Of a stretch of DNA of 64,000 nucleotides, positions 41,781 to 50,559 are shown piece after piece. The stretch comes from DTYU01 sp040756575. Lineage in GTDB: Bacteria > Bacillota > Desulfotomaculia > Desulfotomaculales > Ammonificaceae. The translations under genes were made by a program, and so were the position numbers. Where the stretch lies: assembly GCA_040756575.1 (NCBI GenBank), contig JBFLYP010000003.1, forward strand, positions 1-64,000, read 5' to 3'. Each line of letters starts with the position of its first letter. The stretch's first letter is position 1. Under the pieces are notes generated by a model. The model was not told the origin of the DNA, did not search any database, and saw nothing but the letters and a program-made list of their open reading frames with translations.

Positions 41781-42902
41781 TTATTGCACGCCGCGTGCGC
41801 ACTGTATCAGTTCAACCACCAGTTGCGCCGTCGTGACAATGTCGGCGAGAGCGATTTGTTCATTCTGTGTGTGCACGTTCTCCATCCCGGTTGACAGGTT
41901 TACCGTTGGTATTCCGCGGGCGTTAAGGATATTGGCATCACTTCCCCCGCCGCTTTGGGTCAGAACCGCCTCCAGACCGCAGCGGCGCACAGCCTTTCGC
42001 ACAAGTTCAATAACCGGCGCTTCCTCCGGGAAATGAAAACCTTCATAAAGGAGATCTACCTTAATTTCCGCTCGCGTCCCTGCCTTACGAGCGGTTTCCT
42101 CAAGAATTCGGCAGATCAGGTTTGTATTTTCCGCCCGCCGTTTACTCTCCAGGCTGCGGACCTCCCCTTCAAGGTATACCGAATCGGGAACAATGTTTAT
42201 CGCTTTACCGCCGCTGATGACGCCAATGTTGGCCGTGGTTTCCGCATCGATCCGGCCGAGCTTCATGGCGGCAATTGCCTGCGCCGCAACGTATATTGCA
42301 TTGATGCCCTTCTCCGGGTTGACTCCCGCATGCGCAGCCTTGCCATAAATGGTGGCGGTGATTTTATCCTGAGACGGAGCCCGTACCACGATCTGCCCCG
42401 GAGGGCCTGTAGAATCCAAAACAAAGCCGAAATCGGCCTTCAATGACGGGTCAAGCGCCTTCGCACCGAGAAGACCGGTTTCTTCACACACGGTAAAAAC
42501 AATTAAAATATCACTGTGGCTGATCCCATTTTCAACAATAAAACGCAGAGCCTCCATGATCGCCGCGATTCCCGCCTTGTCGTCCGCTGCCAGGATCGTT
42601 TCCCCGCCGGAACGCACCAACCCGTCTGCCGACACCACCGGCTTAATCCCCCTCCCCGGCTCTACAGTGTCCATATGGGCGCAAAAAAGCAGTCGGGGCC
42701 CGTCTACCGTCCCGGGGAGACTGGCGACAATATTTCCGGCAGCATCCGGCCGCGTTCCACCGGCACCGTCTTCTGCTACATGGAGCCCGAGGGATTCAAG
42801 CCGTTCCCTTAAAAGACTGCAAATCTGCCGCTCATATCCCGATACGCTGTCTATTTGAACCAGTTCTATAAACTCGCGCAGCAAACGGTCCGCATTGACC
42901 AA
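41781..42902 (-). CDS. M20-family peptidase (PepT-like)
   Basis: A 373-residue zinc aminopeptidase-like protein. Metal-binding motifs are CAHMDTVEPG (first ligand His), LAADDKAGIAA (bridging Asp) and CEETGLLGAK (catalytic Glu and ligand). A dimerisation lid domain lies in the middle. It resembles the PepT-like group of tripeptidases. The TTG start follows GAGGGG. It is 4 bases downstream of the oxidoreductase gamma gene, so the two are likely cotranscribed; a metabolic link is not obvious. Confidence 0.88.
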   Translation of the reverse strand: MVNADRLLREFIELVQIDSVSGYERQICSLLRERLESLGLHVAEDGAGGTRPDAAGNIVASLPGTVDGPRLLFCAHMDTVEPGRGIKPVVSADGLVRSGGETILAADDKAGIAAIMEALRFIVENGISHSDILIVFTVCEETGLLGAKALDPSLKADFGFVLDSTGPPGQIVVRAPSQDKITATIYGKAAHAGVNPEKGINAIYVAAQAIAAMKLGRIDAETTANIGVISGGKAINIVPDSVYLEGEVRSLESKRRAENTNLICRILEETARKAGTRAEIKVDLLYEGFHFPEEAPVIELVRKAVRRCGLEAVLTQSGGGSDANILNARGIPTVNLSTGMENVHTQNEQIALADIVTTAQLVVELIQCARGVQ

Positions 42903-42906
42903 GAAA

Positions 42907-43494
42907 TTACCCCTCTCCGTCCGTATCGCCGTCCAAATTTACGCCCTTCATTCCCATCTCTCTCGCGATGCGTGCCCCCGCCTCAAGCGCCTGCCGGTTT
43001 AGCGGTATCAGGCTGTACCGGCGGGCGGGCAGCACCTTCTTTAATGCTTCAACCGCGCTCTCCAGCGAAGCCACCCGGGTGATTTCAAGGAATGCACCGA
43101 GCATCACGTTTGTCGCTACACGGACGTCGCCGATCTTTTCCGCCTCCTCGGTAGCCTTTACAGCCAACACCCGCAAGTCTGAACGTGTAACTCCACGATT
43201 GATAAGGGAAGCGTTGTACAGCACCAGGCCTCCCGGAACCACAGCGCTTTCAAACTTTTCGAGCGACGGCTTGTTCATAGCGATCAATGTTGTCGGCTCT
43301 GCAACGATCGGTGAGCTGATGGGTGCATCGGATACAGTTACACCGCAGTTCGCAGTCCCGCCGCGCATTTCCGGTCCATAGGAGGGAATCCACGCAACGT
43401 GAAGACCTTCCGCCATCGCCGCGTAGGCCAAGAGCATCCCGGTGGACAAGATTCCCTGCCCGCCGAATCCTGCTAACAGAACCTCCTCCAACAT
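42907..43494 (-). CDS. 2-oxoacid:ferredoxin oxidoreductase gamma subunit
   Basis: A 195-residue POR/KOR gamma domain protein with LLAGFGGQGILSTGMLLA at the N-terminus and IPSYGPEMRGGTANC, both diagnostic of this family. It is the last subunit of the four-gene oxidoreductase (ferredoxin, alpha, beta, gamma) that oxidatively decarboxylates a 2-oxoacid to acyl-CoA and reduces ferredoxin. Confidence 0.92.
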   Translation of the reverse strand: MLEEVLLAGFGGQGILSTGMLLAYAAMAEGLHVAWIPSYGPEMRGGTANCGVTVSDAPISSPIVAEPTTLIAMNKPSLEKFESAVVPGGLVLYNASLINRGVTRSDLRVLAVKATEEAEKIGDVRVATNVMLGAFLEITRVASLESAVEALKKVLPARRYSLIPLNRQALEAGARIAREMGMKGVNLDGDTDGEG

Positions 43495-43496
43495 AG

Positions 43497-44240
43497 CTAT
43501 TCTACCTCCGGGACCTTAAATTCACCAAGCGGGTAAACCGGAATCATGTTCTTCTCCAGCCAGCGCATCGCTTCCGGCGGGCTCAGCCCCCAGTTCGTCG
43601 GGCAGGTGGATAAAACTTCTACGAAGGTGAACCCTAAACCCTGGACTTGGATCTCAAACGCACGCCGGACGGCTTTTTTTGCACGTAGGATATTCTTAGG
43701 GCTGTTCACAGCCACCCGGGAAACGTAGACGGAACCTTCAACGACCGAAAGCATTTCCGCAACCTTTAACGGAAAACCTGCATCTGCTGCACGGCGACCG
43801 AAGGGGGTCGTAGTCGTTTTTTGACCCAAAAGAGTGGTCGGCGCCATCTGGCCGCCGGTCATTCCGTAAACGGCGTTATTTACAAATATTGTGGTAATTC
43901 GTTCTCCGCGTGAGGCCGCGTGTATAATCTCCGCGGTGCCGATGGCTGCCAGGTCGCCGTCGCCCTGGTAGGTAAAGACCACCCTGTCCGGTAGCGCCCT
44001 TTTCACCCCGGTAGCCACGGCCGGTGCGCGTCCGTGTGCCGCCTCAATCATATCGCAGTTGAAATAATCATAGGCAAAAACGGCGCACCCGACCGGGCAG
44101 ATGCCGACCGTCCGCTCCAACACACCCAACTCAACCAGCGTTTCAGCGACCAGACGGTGGATGACTCCGTGCGTGCAACCCGGGCAATAATGAAAAGGTT
44201 TATCTGTAAGGCCTTCTGTCCTCTTCAGTGAAACGGCCAT
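43497..44240 (-). CDS. 2-oxoacid:ferredoxin oxidoreductase beta subunit (TPP-binding)
   Basis: A 247-residue subunit carrying the thiamine diphosphate fold. CPGCTHGVIHRL holds CxxC cluster ligands, and the TPP/Mg motif is QGDGDLAAIGTAEIIHA...NNAVYGMTGGQ (split). The start codon overlaps the alpha stop by one base (TAATG). Confidence 0.93.
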   Translation of the reverse strand: MAVSLKRTEGLTDKPFHYCPGCTHGVIHRLVAETLVELGVLERTVGICPVGCAVFAYDYFNCDMIEAAHGRAPAVATGVKRALPDRVVFTYQGDGDLAAIGTAEIIHAASRGERITTIFVNNAVYGMTGGQMAPTTLLGQKTTTTPFGRRAADAGFPLKVAEMLSVVEGSVYVSRVAVNSPKNILRAKKAVRRAFEIQVQGLGFTFVEVLSTCPTNWGLSPPEAMRWLEKNMIPVYPLGEFKVPEVE

Positions 44241-45301
44241 TACTCCGCCACCTCCCAGATCTCCCTCGCAGTTGCTGTCACTTCGGCCACGGTTGTCAGC
44301 ATCCCGCCGGTTCGGCCGTGAAAATGCACCGGCCTTCGGCTGCTGACCGCCAGCCGGACATCCTCCACCATCTGCCCCGCGTTCATTTCTACGACCAGGA
44401 AGGCCTTCGCCGTTTCCGCCGCCGTAGTCAGCGGTATATCAGGGAAAGGATACAGGGTTATTGGTCTGATGAGGCCTGCGGGAATGCCTGCTGCCCTTAA
44501 TTTATCGACAACAGCCTTAGCAATTCTGGCTACCATTCCGAAAGATACAAGGATCAGCGCCGCACCATCCAACCGGTATTCTTCCCACCGCTTCTCTTCC
44601 CTTTCCATCTCCCGGTATTTAGCCTGCAAGCGCAGGTTCACCTTTTCAAGCTCTTCCGGCTCAATGTATAGGGAGTTAATTATGTTGCGTGTCCTGCGTC
44701 CGGCTGTGCCGGTAGTGGCCCACGCCTTCGGGGGCAAAACCACTTCGGGCACCGGACCGAGTTTAACCGGCTCCATCATCTGTCCAAGAACGCCGTCCCC
44801 TACCACCATCACCGGATTACGGTACTTGTCCGCGAGTTCGAAGGCCAGTCCAACCAGATCAATTATCTCCTGTACCGAAGAGGGAGCCAGCACCGGTAGC
44901 TTATAATCGCCGTGCCCCCCTCCTTTGACTGCCTGGAAGTAATCGGACTGTGACGGAGCAATGTTCCCGAGTCCCGGGCCGCCCCTCATGATGTTGATAA
45001 TGACCGCAGGCAGTTCCGCGCCCGCGATATAAGAAATCCCTTCCTGCATCAGGCTGATCCCTGGGCTGGAGGAGGACGTCATCACCCTTGCCCCGGCCGC
45101 CGCCGCCCCGTAGACCATGTTGATGGCAGCCACTTCGCTTTCCGCCTGAAGATAGACGCCGCCCACCTCTGGCAAGCGACGGGCTAAGTAATGAGGCAAC
45201 TCGCTTTGCGGTGTTATCGGGTAGCCGAAAAATAAACGGCAGCCGGCCCGGACAGCCCCCTCTCCGAAAGCCTCATTCCCTTTCATCAGAATCTTATCCA
45301 T
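44240..45301 (-). CDS. vorB: 2-oxoacid:ferredoxin oxidoreductase alpha subunit (VorB-type)
   Basis: A 353-residue alpha subunit. GNEAFGEGAVRAGC, FGYPITPQSELPHYLARR, QAESEVAAINMVYGAA and MTSSSSPGISLMQEG are the pyruvate/2-oxoacid oxidoreductase blocks, and the sequence style is that of proteins named 3-methyl-2-oxobutanoate dehydrogenase VorB, although 2-oxoglutarate enzymes share it. The start overlaps the ferredoxin gene by 8 bases. Confidence 0.88.
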   Translation of the reverse strand: MDKILMKGNEAFGEGAVRAGCRLFFGYPITPQSELPHYLARRLPEVGGVYLQAESEVAAINMVYGAAAAGARVMTSSSSPGISLMQEGISYIAGAELPAVIINIMRGGPGLGNIAPSQSDYFQAVKGGGHGDYKLPVLAPSSVQEIIDLVGLAFELADKYRNPVMVVGDGVLGQMMEPVKLGPVPEVVLPPKAWATTGTAGRRTRNIINSLYIEPEELEKVNLRLQAKYREMEREEKRWEEYRLDGAALILVSFGMVARIAKAVVDKLRAAGIPAGLIRPITLYPFPDIPLTTAAETAKAFLVVEMNAGQMVEDVRLAVSSRRPVHFHGRTGGMLTTVAEVTATAREIWEVAE

Positions 45302-45515
45302 CGCTCTCTTCCTCCCGTAAAACCGTAACCACCAGGTCCGGACAAACGAAAAAGCAGAATCCGCATCCCGTACATTTGCTGCTGTCAGTGACGGCTGCCG
45401 GATGAAGGCCTAAGGAGTTGACCTCTGGAGAAAGGGCGATTATCTTTTTAGGACAGACACTGATGCAAAGCTCACAGCCTTTGCAGCGCTCTTTGTCAAA
45501 AAAAACTTGCGGCAC
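45294..45515 (-). CDS. 4Fe-4S ferredoxin subunit of 2-oxoacid oxidoreductase
   Basis: A 73-residue two-cluster ferredoxin with CKGCELCISVCPK and CTGCGFCFFVCPD. The GTG at 45515 (reading MPQVFFDKE) lies behind GGGAGTGT; a TTG eight codons upstream at 45539 is another possibility. It passes electrons from the oxidoreductase to soluble ferredoxin and is the first subunit gene. Confidence 0.92.
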   Translation of the reverse strand: MPQVFFDKERCKGCELCISVCPKKIIALSPEVNSLGLHPAAVTDSSKCTGCGFCFFVCPDLVVTVLREEESDG

Positions 45516-45567
45516 AAAACACACTCCCAGTAAATGCAAAAATTCGCTCCGTATTTATGATAATCTC

Positions 45568-46320
45568 TTATTCCCACGGCAGGTGCAGCAGTTTCTTTAG
45601 CCTTAATACCTCACTGCCGATTTCAGACGTTTCATAGAGGTTTAGTTCCTCAAGGACAGTGGTGAAAGCCACGGGGATTTTTAACAGTGCTGCCGCCTGC
45701 CGAACAATTTCTAATCCTTCTTTTGTTACTTCCAAACCGTTTTCCCGGCCGATATTGGTATTATTGACCAGAAAGTCAACCTTCAGACGTATGGTATCCT
45801 CGATCTCAGCCACTGCAGCCGCTATCCCTTCGGCTGTGTTAGTGAAAGGCCGCCGGGCGTTAACGACAAAAAAAAGACGATACTCCTTTCCAACGATATA
45901 AGGCCTGAAACAACCGAGCACCGTTGCCCCGACCACATCGCCCCCTACGTCGAATACCGCGCAGGCACTGGAGTCCAAGGCCCCGCGGACGGCAGCAGGC
46001 AGTGCCGGTAAATCTCCCGGCGCAATCGGCGCAGGAGGGCAGACAACTTCGACACCGAACGCCGCCATTTCCCTCTGCACGATTCGGGAACGAAAATAAG
46101 GGTTAATAATATCGAGGTCGACAAGTACAACCCTTTCCCGGCTCGCCCCTTTTTTCGGTTCCATTGAAAGCATGGAGGAAGCCGCGTAAAGGGCAACGTT
46201 CAGAGCTATGGTAGTCTTTCCGCTTCCAATACCGCCGAGGAATATGTTGCCCCTGCCAATTTTTCCGTTTAGTGCTGACTCTTTTAATACCAATGGTAAC
46301 GCTTTCGGCATAATTTGCAA
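45568..46320 (-). CDS. P-loop ATPase of unknown role beside 2-oxoacid oxidoreductase
   Basis: A 250-residue ParA/CobQ-like nucleotide-binding protein. P-loop GGIGSGKTTIALN at about residues 29-41, VVLVDLDIINPYFRSR (Walker A-prime type aspartate) and VFDVGGDVVGATVLG (Walker B-like), then VVNARRPF and VNNTNIG (base-specific Asn-type motif). It stands upstream of the oxidoreductase operon (28-base gap). The job is unknown; a cofactor or assembly role is only a guess. Start is TTG at 46320 or ATG at 46311. Confidence 0.8.
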   Translation of the reverse strand: MQIMPKALPLVLKESALNGKIGRGNIFLGGIGSGKTTIALNVALYAASSMLSMEPKKGASRERVVLVDLDIINPYFRSRIVQREMAAFGVEVVCPPAPIAPGDLPALPAAVRGALDSSACAVFDVGGDVVGATVLGCFRPYIVGKEYRLFFVVNARRPFTNTAEGIAAAVAEIEDTIRLKVDFLVNNTNIGRENGLEVTKEGLEIVRQAAALLKIPVAFTTVLEELNLYETSEIGSEVLRLKKLLHLPWE

Positions 46321-46414
46321 AAATCCTGCTTTTTCAAAATAGTTGACGAGTTTGAGTGCTTAGCTTTGGTCTCAGCTTCTCGATGTTAGGCCCGGAAGCT
46401 ATTGCCTCGGTCTT

Positions 46415-47239
46415 TCAGTCACGACCGAGGCGGTCTAAGAAGTCAAGCACGCGGTTTCGAGCAATGATCTTTGTCAAAGAGTATCTCTCTGTCAGCAAGT
46501 GCAGGAACAGCAGCGCCAAAAAGACGCCGACCTTTTCCTTGAACCCGAGCGTCCAGGAAGCCGTCAACCCGATAACCGCACCCAAAGTGTTTGCCCCGGC
46601 ATCGCCCATCATCGCCCGAGCACGTAAATCAACCGGAAGAAATGCGAGCAGCATACCGGTTGTCGCCGCCAGCAAAAGAATTTCGGGGCGTCTCCATGCC
46701 GCCGCTGTAAGGACAAGCGCAGTCACGAGAAAAACTTTTCCGGCACGGCCAGGACGAAGGTCGAACAGGTTGATCGTATTTACCCAAAGAGCCACGAGCA
46801 CCGCGTTCAGCAAACCGTCCCAGACCCTTCCTCCGGCGAGAAATATGACCAGGCTGCTCATTCCAATTGCGATAGCTTTTAACGCTCCGGTAGTAATTTC
46901 CCCCCGGAATAACCGCCCGAAATGACCTTTCAGTCCCGATATGCTGCGGGAGCCCCAAATGTCGTCCAAAATCCCCACAAGGGTGCTCACAGCCGTGAGA
47001 AACAAAAAAGGCAGTAGCCTTTCTTCGGCAAAGCGGCCGGAAGTGGCAAACAGCACCGGGACCGACAGCACCAGAATGGAAAAGAAGAAGATTATTCCTC
47101 CGCCGACTGGGATTTCCTGACCGAGATAATTGGGATGCATGCACCCGGCTGTCCGCAGCAGGCTTAAAAACGGCTTACAGGCCGAACGGGCAACAATGAA
47201 TCCGGCCAGCAGGGCTAAGAGGTAATGCCAGCCCTCCAT
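46415..47239 (-). CDS. MraY/WecA-like glycosyl-1-phosphate transferase
   Basis: A 274-residue polytopic membrane protein. Family motifs: VGILDDIWGSRS (DD motif), NTINLFDLRPGRAGK (metal-binding NxxNxxD) and MGDAGANTLG, then ERYSLTKII. It likely transfers a sugar-1-phosphate to undecaprenyl phosphate, or is a divergent relative. It is shorter than MraY (about 320) and outside a dcw cluster. It follows the GT2 gene directly. Confidence 0.78.
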   Translation of the reverse strand: MEGWHYLLALLAGFIVARSACKPFLSLLRTAGCMHPNYLGQEIPVGGGIIFFFSILVLSVPVLFATSGRFAEERLLPFLFLTAVSTLVGILDDIWGSRSISGLKGHFGRLFRGEITTGALKAIAIGMSSLVIFLAGGRVWDGLLNAVLVALWVNTINLFDLRPGRAGKVFLVTALVLTAAAWRRPEILLLAATTGMLLAFLPVDLRARAMMGDAGANTLGAVIGLTASWTLGFKEKVGVFLALLFLHLLTERYSLTKIIARNRVLDFLDRLGRD

Positions 47240-47935
47240 TTACCTCGCCACCCTGCCTGTCCCCCGGTATTCACGGTAAAAGCGGCCCAATGTTAACAGA
47301 ACATCGCGAAACTGGCGGCCCCGGTGCAGAAAGCCGCTGATGCTCCGGCCTGTTTCACGGTGCCGCATCGGCAAAGGAATCTCTGCTACCCGGAAGCCAT
47401 GGCGGGCGGCTTTTATTGTAAGGGCAACCTCCACTCCGTAGCCTTCCGCAAAAGGTAATACCGCCGAAAGCGTTTCCTTTGACATCGCCCTTTGCCCGGA
47501 GAGAGGAGCCTTCACCTCAAGGCCGGTAAAAAACCGTATGCCCCTTGTGGCCAGACCGCGTACCAGACCAAACCCGCCCTTTGTTGCCGGGGAAGGAAAA
47601 CGGGCGACAGCCATATCAGCCTCTCCGTTTAACACGGGAAGGATCAGGCTCCGCGCCTCCTGCGCGCTTTTGCCCAAGTCGGCATCAAGTAACACTATCA
47701 CATCGCCCTCGGCTGCCTGTACGCCCGTGTTCAGTGCTGCTCCTTTACCCGCGTTTTTTGGGAGACGGATCACTCTCGCGCCGGCTTTCACGGCTAAGTC
47801 CCCGGTTTTATCGGTCGATGCATCGTCAACAACTATTATCTCAGTCACTTCGGGAATCTTTCGAACTCCGTCTACCGTATCTGCTATCCGGTCTGCTTCA
47901 TTGTATGCAGGTATGATAACCGACACCCGCTTCAT
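47240..47935 (-). CDS. Family 2 glycosyltransferase
   Basis: A 231-residue GT-A enzyme with VIIPAYNEADRI at the N-terminus, VDDASTDKTGD, and DADLGKSAQEA (DxD-like metal site). It lacks membrane helices. The ATG at 47935 overlaps the upstream stop in ATGA and follows GGGGGA. It probably makes a sugar-lipid with the adjacent MraY-like enzyme. Confidence 0.85.
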   Translation of the reverse strand: MKRVSVIIPAYNEADRIADTVDGVRKIPEVTEIIVVDDASTDKTGDLAVKAGARVIRLPKNAGKGAALNTGVQAAEGDVIVLLDADLGKSAQEARSLILPVLNGEADMAVARFPSPATKGGFGLVRGLATRGIRFFTGLEVKAPLSGQRAMSKETLSAVLPFAEGYGVEVALTIKAARHGFRVAEIPLPMRHRETGRSISGFLHRGRQFRDVLLTLGRFYREYRGTGRVAR

Positions 47936-48813
47936 TCCGTTCCCCCTGCAGGATATGGCGGCAACATCTCTTTTGCCGTCTCCTTCGTTCCGTAGTTGCC
48001 CGGATAACCTGACAGTGATAGCACAAGCGCCACCCGGCCCCACGGTGTGTCAATGTTGTCCACGGTACTAATCTTCCACTTCTGGTACTCTTTGATACTG
48101 ACACCATTACCGGTGCTTTCCTCGACACCGGCCACCAAAACCCCTTCTGAGACCAGCCCGTCTATTATATTGAGATCAACAGCCCTAATACGCTTGGTTT
48201 GCGTTCCTTCAACTCCGCCGATGACGACGGCCGCTTTGACCGGGCTATTGTAACTGCCCGTGGCATTGATTAATCCTTCCCTTGCAAGGTAATCAATAAA
48301 TGCAGGATTCCGGCCGGTGGCAACCGCCCGTCCGATCTCACGGGCCAGTTGGGCGGTCAGTTCCTCCGGTTTCGTTCCAGACCAGCCGAAATCCTGTGCG
48401 ATTCTTGACTGGTGCTCTTTCACATCCAGCTCATTCATTACCGTGACAACCGGTTCAACAATACCTCCTGCAGCCTTGAGATCGTTCAACAGTTCGTCGG
48501 GTGCTGGCCCGCCGACTTCGAAGACGGCAACGCGGACACCGTTTAACCTGCCGGCAACAGTAAAGGGAACAATGTTCTGCGCAAAAAGCCGCAAGGTATT
48601 GTTCTCCGCCTCAAGCTGGTCGCAGCGCTCCTGCACTTCCAGGGTCTCCATGCGAAGCCCGTTCAGCCGTTCCTCCAGCCGGTCCGCCAGTTGTCTCTGT
48701 TGTTTAACCAGCGTTTCGTTCCCCACCATTGTTGTACCGATGAGAATCCCGACCCCCAACATTAAGAAAACCGCAACCAGCGTTATGATGTGGTAGCGGA
48801 TATCAATAATCAA
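47932..48813 (-). CDS. MctB-like (DUF3186) envelope protein
   Basis: A 293-residue protein with one N-terminal membrane helix (YHIITLVAVFLMLGVGILIG) and a coiled coil at about 35-70, then an alpha/beta domain. The family is named copper transporter MctB after the mycobacterial protein, but in Firmicutes and Actinobacteria it is coupled with SteA in cell-envelope gene groups. Copper ligands are not obvious here. It follows steA by 18 bases. Confidence 0.85.
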   Translation of the reverse strand: MIIDIRYHIITLVAVFLMLGVGILIGTTMVGNETLVKQQRQLADRLEERLNGLRMETLEVQERCDQLEAENNTLRLFAQNIVPFTVAGRLNGVRVAVFEVGGPAPDELLNDLKAAGGIVEPVVTVMNELDVKEHQSRIAQDFGWSGTKPEELTAQLAREIGRAVATGRNPAFIDYLAREGLINATGSYNSPVKAAVVIGGVEGTQTKRIRAVDLNIIDGLVSEGVLVAGVEESTGNGVSIKEYQKWKISTVDNIDTPWGRVALVLSLSGYPGNYGTKETAKEMLPPYPAGGTE

Positions 48814-48831
48814 CTTGGACTCCCCTTTTGC

Positions 48832-49953
48832 CTATAGTCCCAAAACCATCCGGAATTGGATAAGAAGCAGCTTCAGAAGCTGCCTGATTGACGGCGATAT
48901 AGCAGCGACGGCGGTAATGGGTAAAAGCGCTGCGGCAACAACCTGTGCTAAGTAGCGGACCCTGACCTTTCCTTGGTACAAACGCGAGACCCCTTTTGCA
49001 TCGATCAGGATCGAACCTACCTTCAGCCTGACCAGAAAGGTACTCCCCATCCCTTGCCGTCCTTTTTCCAAAAAGTCCATCACGTTTGAATGTGTGCCCA
49101 CGGCGACGATCAGGCTTGCTCCCTTCTCGTATGCAAGCAGCATTGCCACATCCTCGCTCGTTCCGGGCAAGGGAAGGGTTACGGCGTTTATTCCCAGTTC
49201 TTTGACCTTTTTTAGCCCTGGGGCTTCACCGTTAGGGTAAGCGTGGACGACGACCTCCTTTGCCTCCAACAGGGCATCATCGCTTACGCTGTCCATGTCA
49301 CCGATTACGATCTCCGGCCGGTAACCGAACTCGCGAAGGGCGTCCGCCCCGCCGTCTACGCCTATCAAAACCGGCCGCATCTCCCGGATGTAAGGCGCTA
49401 TAGCCTTAAGGTCCTCCTTGTAGTCAAACCCTCGGACCACGATGAGCGCGTGTCTTCCCTGTATTTTTGTTTTTAAAGGAGGCATAGGCACCTGCTGGGC
49501 TACAAGACTGATCTCGCGCCGTGCATACGATAACGTATTGTCAACGAAGCGCACCAGCACCTCGCCCAGGCGGTTTTTTGCAGCAGCCATTTTCTCGAGT
49601 ATCTTTTCAATACCGAGTTTTTCTCCGTGCGCAATCAAAGCTCCGTGTACGTAAACATTTCCTTCTAAAACTTCTACTTCCGAGCCTTCCGGGATTTCCA
49701 TTACCACCTGACCCAGGTTGTCGATGATCGGGATGCCGGCTTTAACCAGCATCAACGGTCCCTCGTTGGGGTAGTCGGGAGAAAGAGACTCCTCTGCGTT
49801 GAGCACCAGCTTGCACTTCGAATCGATAAGACCCTGTGCAGCTAATTTATCAATTCCGCTATGGCTGATAATTGCCACCTCGTTGGGCTGGAGGCGCTTA
49901 ATCAGATTCTTTGTTCGCCGGTCGACTCGTACGCGGCCCCGTATTAACATCAT
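48832..49953 (-). CDS. steA: SteA-like cytokinetic ring protein
   Basis: A 373-residue protein. Central region (VLIGVDGGADALREFG and EIVIGDMDSVSD) resembles thiamine pyrophosphokinase; N-terminal domain holds IISHSGIDKLAAQGLI and VLNAEESLSPDYPNEGP; a membrane helix near 340-365 ends the protein. SteA with SteB localises at division septa in corynebacteria; the Firmicutes role is inferred. Confidence 0.85.
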   Translation of the reverse strand: MMLIRGRVRVDRRTKNLIKRLQPNEVAIISHSGIDKLAAQGLIDSKCKLVLNAEESLSPDYPNEGPLMLVKAGIPIIDNLGQVVMEIPEGSEVEVLEGNVYVHGALIAHGEKLGIEKILEKMAAAKNRLGEVLVRFVDNTLSYARREISLVAQQVPMPPLKTKIQGRHALIVVRGFDYKEDLKAIAPYIREMRPVLIGVDGGADALREFGYRPEIVIGDMDSVSDDALLEAKEVVVHAYPNGEAPGLKKVKELGINAVTLPLPGTSEDVAMLLAYEKGASLIVAVGTHSNVMDFLEKGRQGMGSTFLVRLKVGSILIDAKGVSRLYQGKVRVRYLAQVVAAALLPITAVAAISPSIRQLLKLLLIQFRMVLGL

Positions 49954-50162
49954 CTCGCCGCCTTACCCGTGTTACACATATCAGTATAATGTTTTGTCCG
50001 CTCAAGTCAAGGACAGGTAGGAAGAGCCCGCCTCTCGCCTTTCACCTTTCGCTATCCCCAGTTTCTTGCAAAAATCGTATCCCTAAGCGGCAGCGCCTTT
50101 CAGTTTATCGTCTACAAGCAATCATCACTTCGTAGCGGCTGAACCACCAGAATTACTCCTTC

Positions 50163-50513
50163 TGAAAGTGGGGCGCGGTGATGAGCTTCGCATTACTGCG
50201 TCAGGCTACGCCTTCCTTGTACTGCTCGCTCCTCGCCCCGTTCCGTTTATATTACTTTTCTGCATCTAAGTAACCGGCTTATAGGTCTATTCGCCCCATT
50301 TTCATCCTTATAAACACGCCTTTCGCTGCGCTCAGGCACAAAACGTTATGAAAATGGGTGCTTGTGCGCTATCCTTTAATTGGTCGCACAAGTAAACTAC
50401 AGAGCACGGGAAGGCAAGTGCGTCACCCAATCCTTGTTTGGGAAGACCGCATTCTTTTACTTCCTGATCCATTTTCAGATTTCGTTGTGCGGCTTGCCGC
50501 GTGTGGCACTCCT
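50163..50513 (+). repeat. Dispersed intergenic repeat, copy F (longest)
   Basis: It includes GGGGCGCGGTGATGAGCTTC, the small AGGC-TAC-GCCT hairpin, the CCTCGCCCCGTTCCGTTTAT block, the GTTAC..AGTAAC stem, AGGTCTATTCG, the hairpin module CCCATTTTCAT/ATGAAAATGGG (50295-50358), a further insert of about 115 bases holding TTGTGCG/CGCACAA (about 50365-50395), and the GGCTTGCCGC right end. It occupies most of the 606-bp gap between spo0A and steA, in which no gene is seen. Confidence 0.8.
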
Positions 50514-50529
50514 CTTCTTCTAAGTTTTA

Positions 50530-50553
50530 AGACCTGACCTTTAAGGTCAGGTC
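50530..50553 (-). terminator. Terminator hairpin after spo0A
   Basis: AGACCTGACCTT and AAGGTCAGGTCT form an almost perfect palindrome beginning seven bases after the spo0A stop. The minus-strand tail is TTAAAACTT; the plus-strand tail is CCTTTT. Confidence 0.7.
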
Positions 50554-50559
50554 TCCTTT

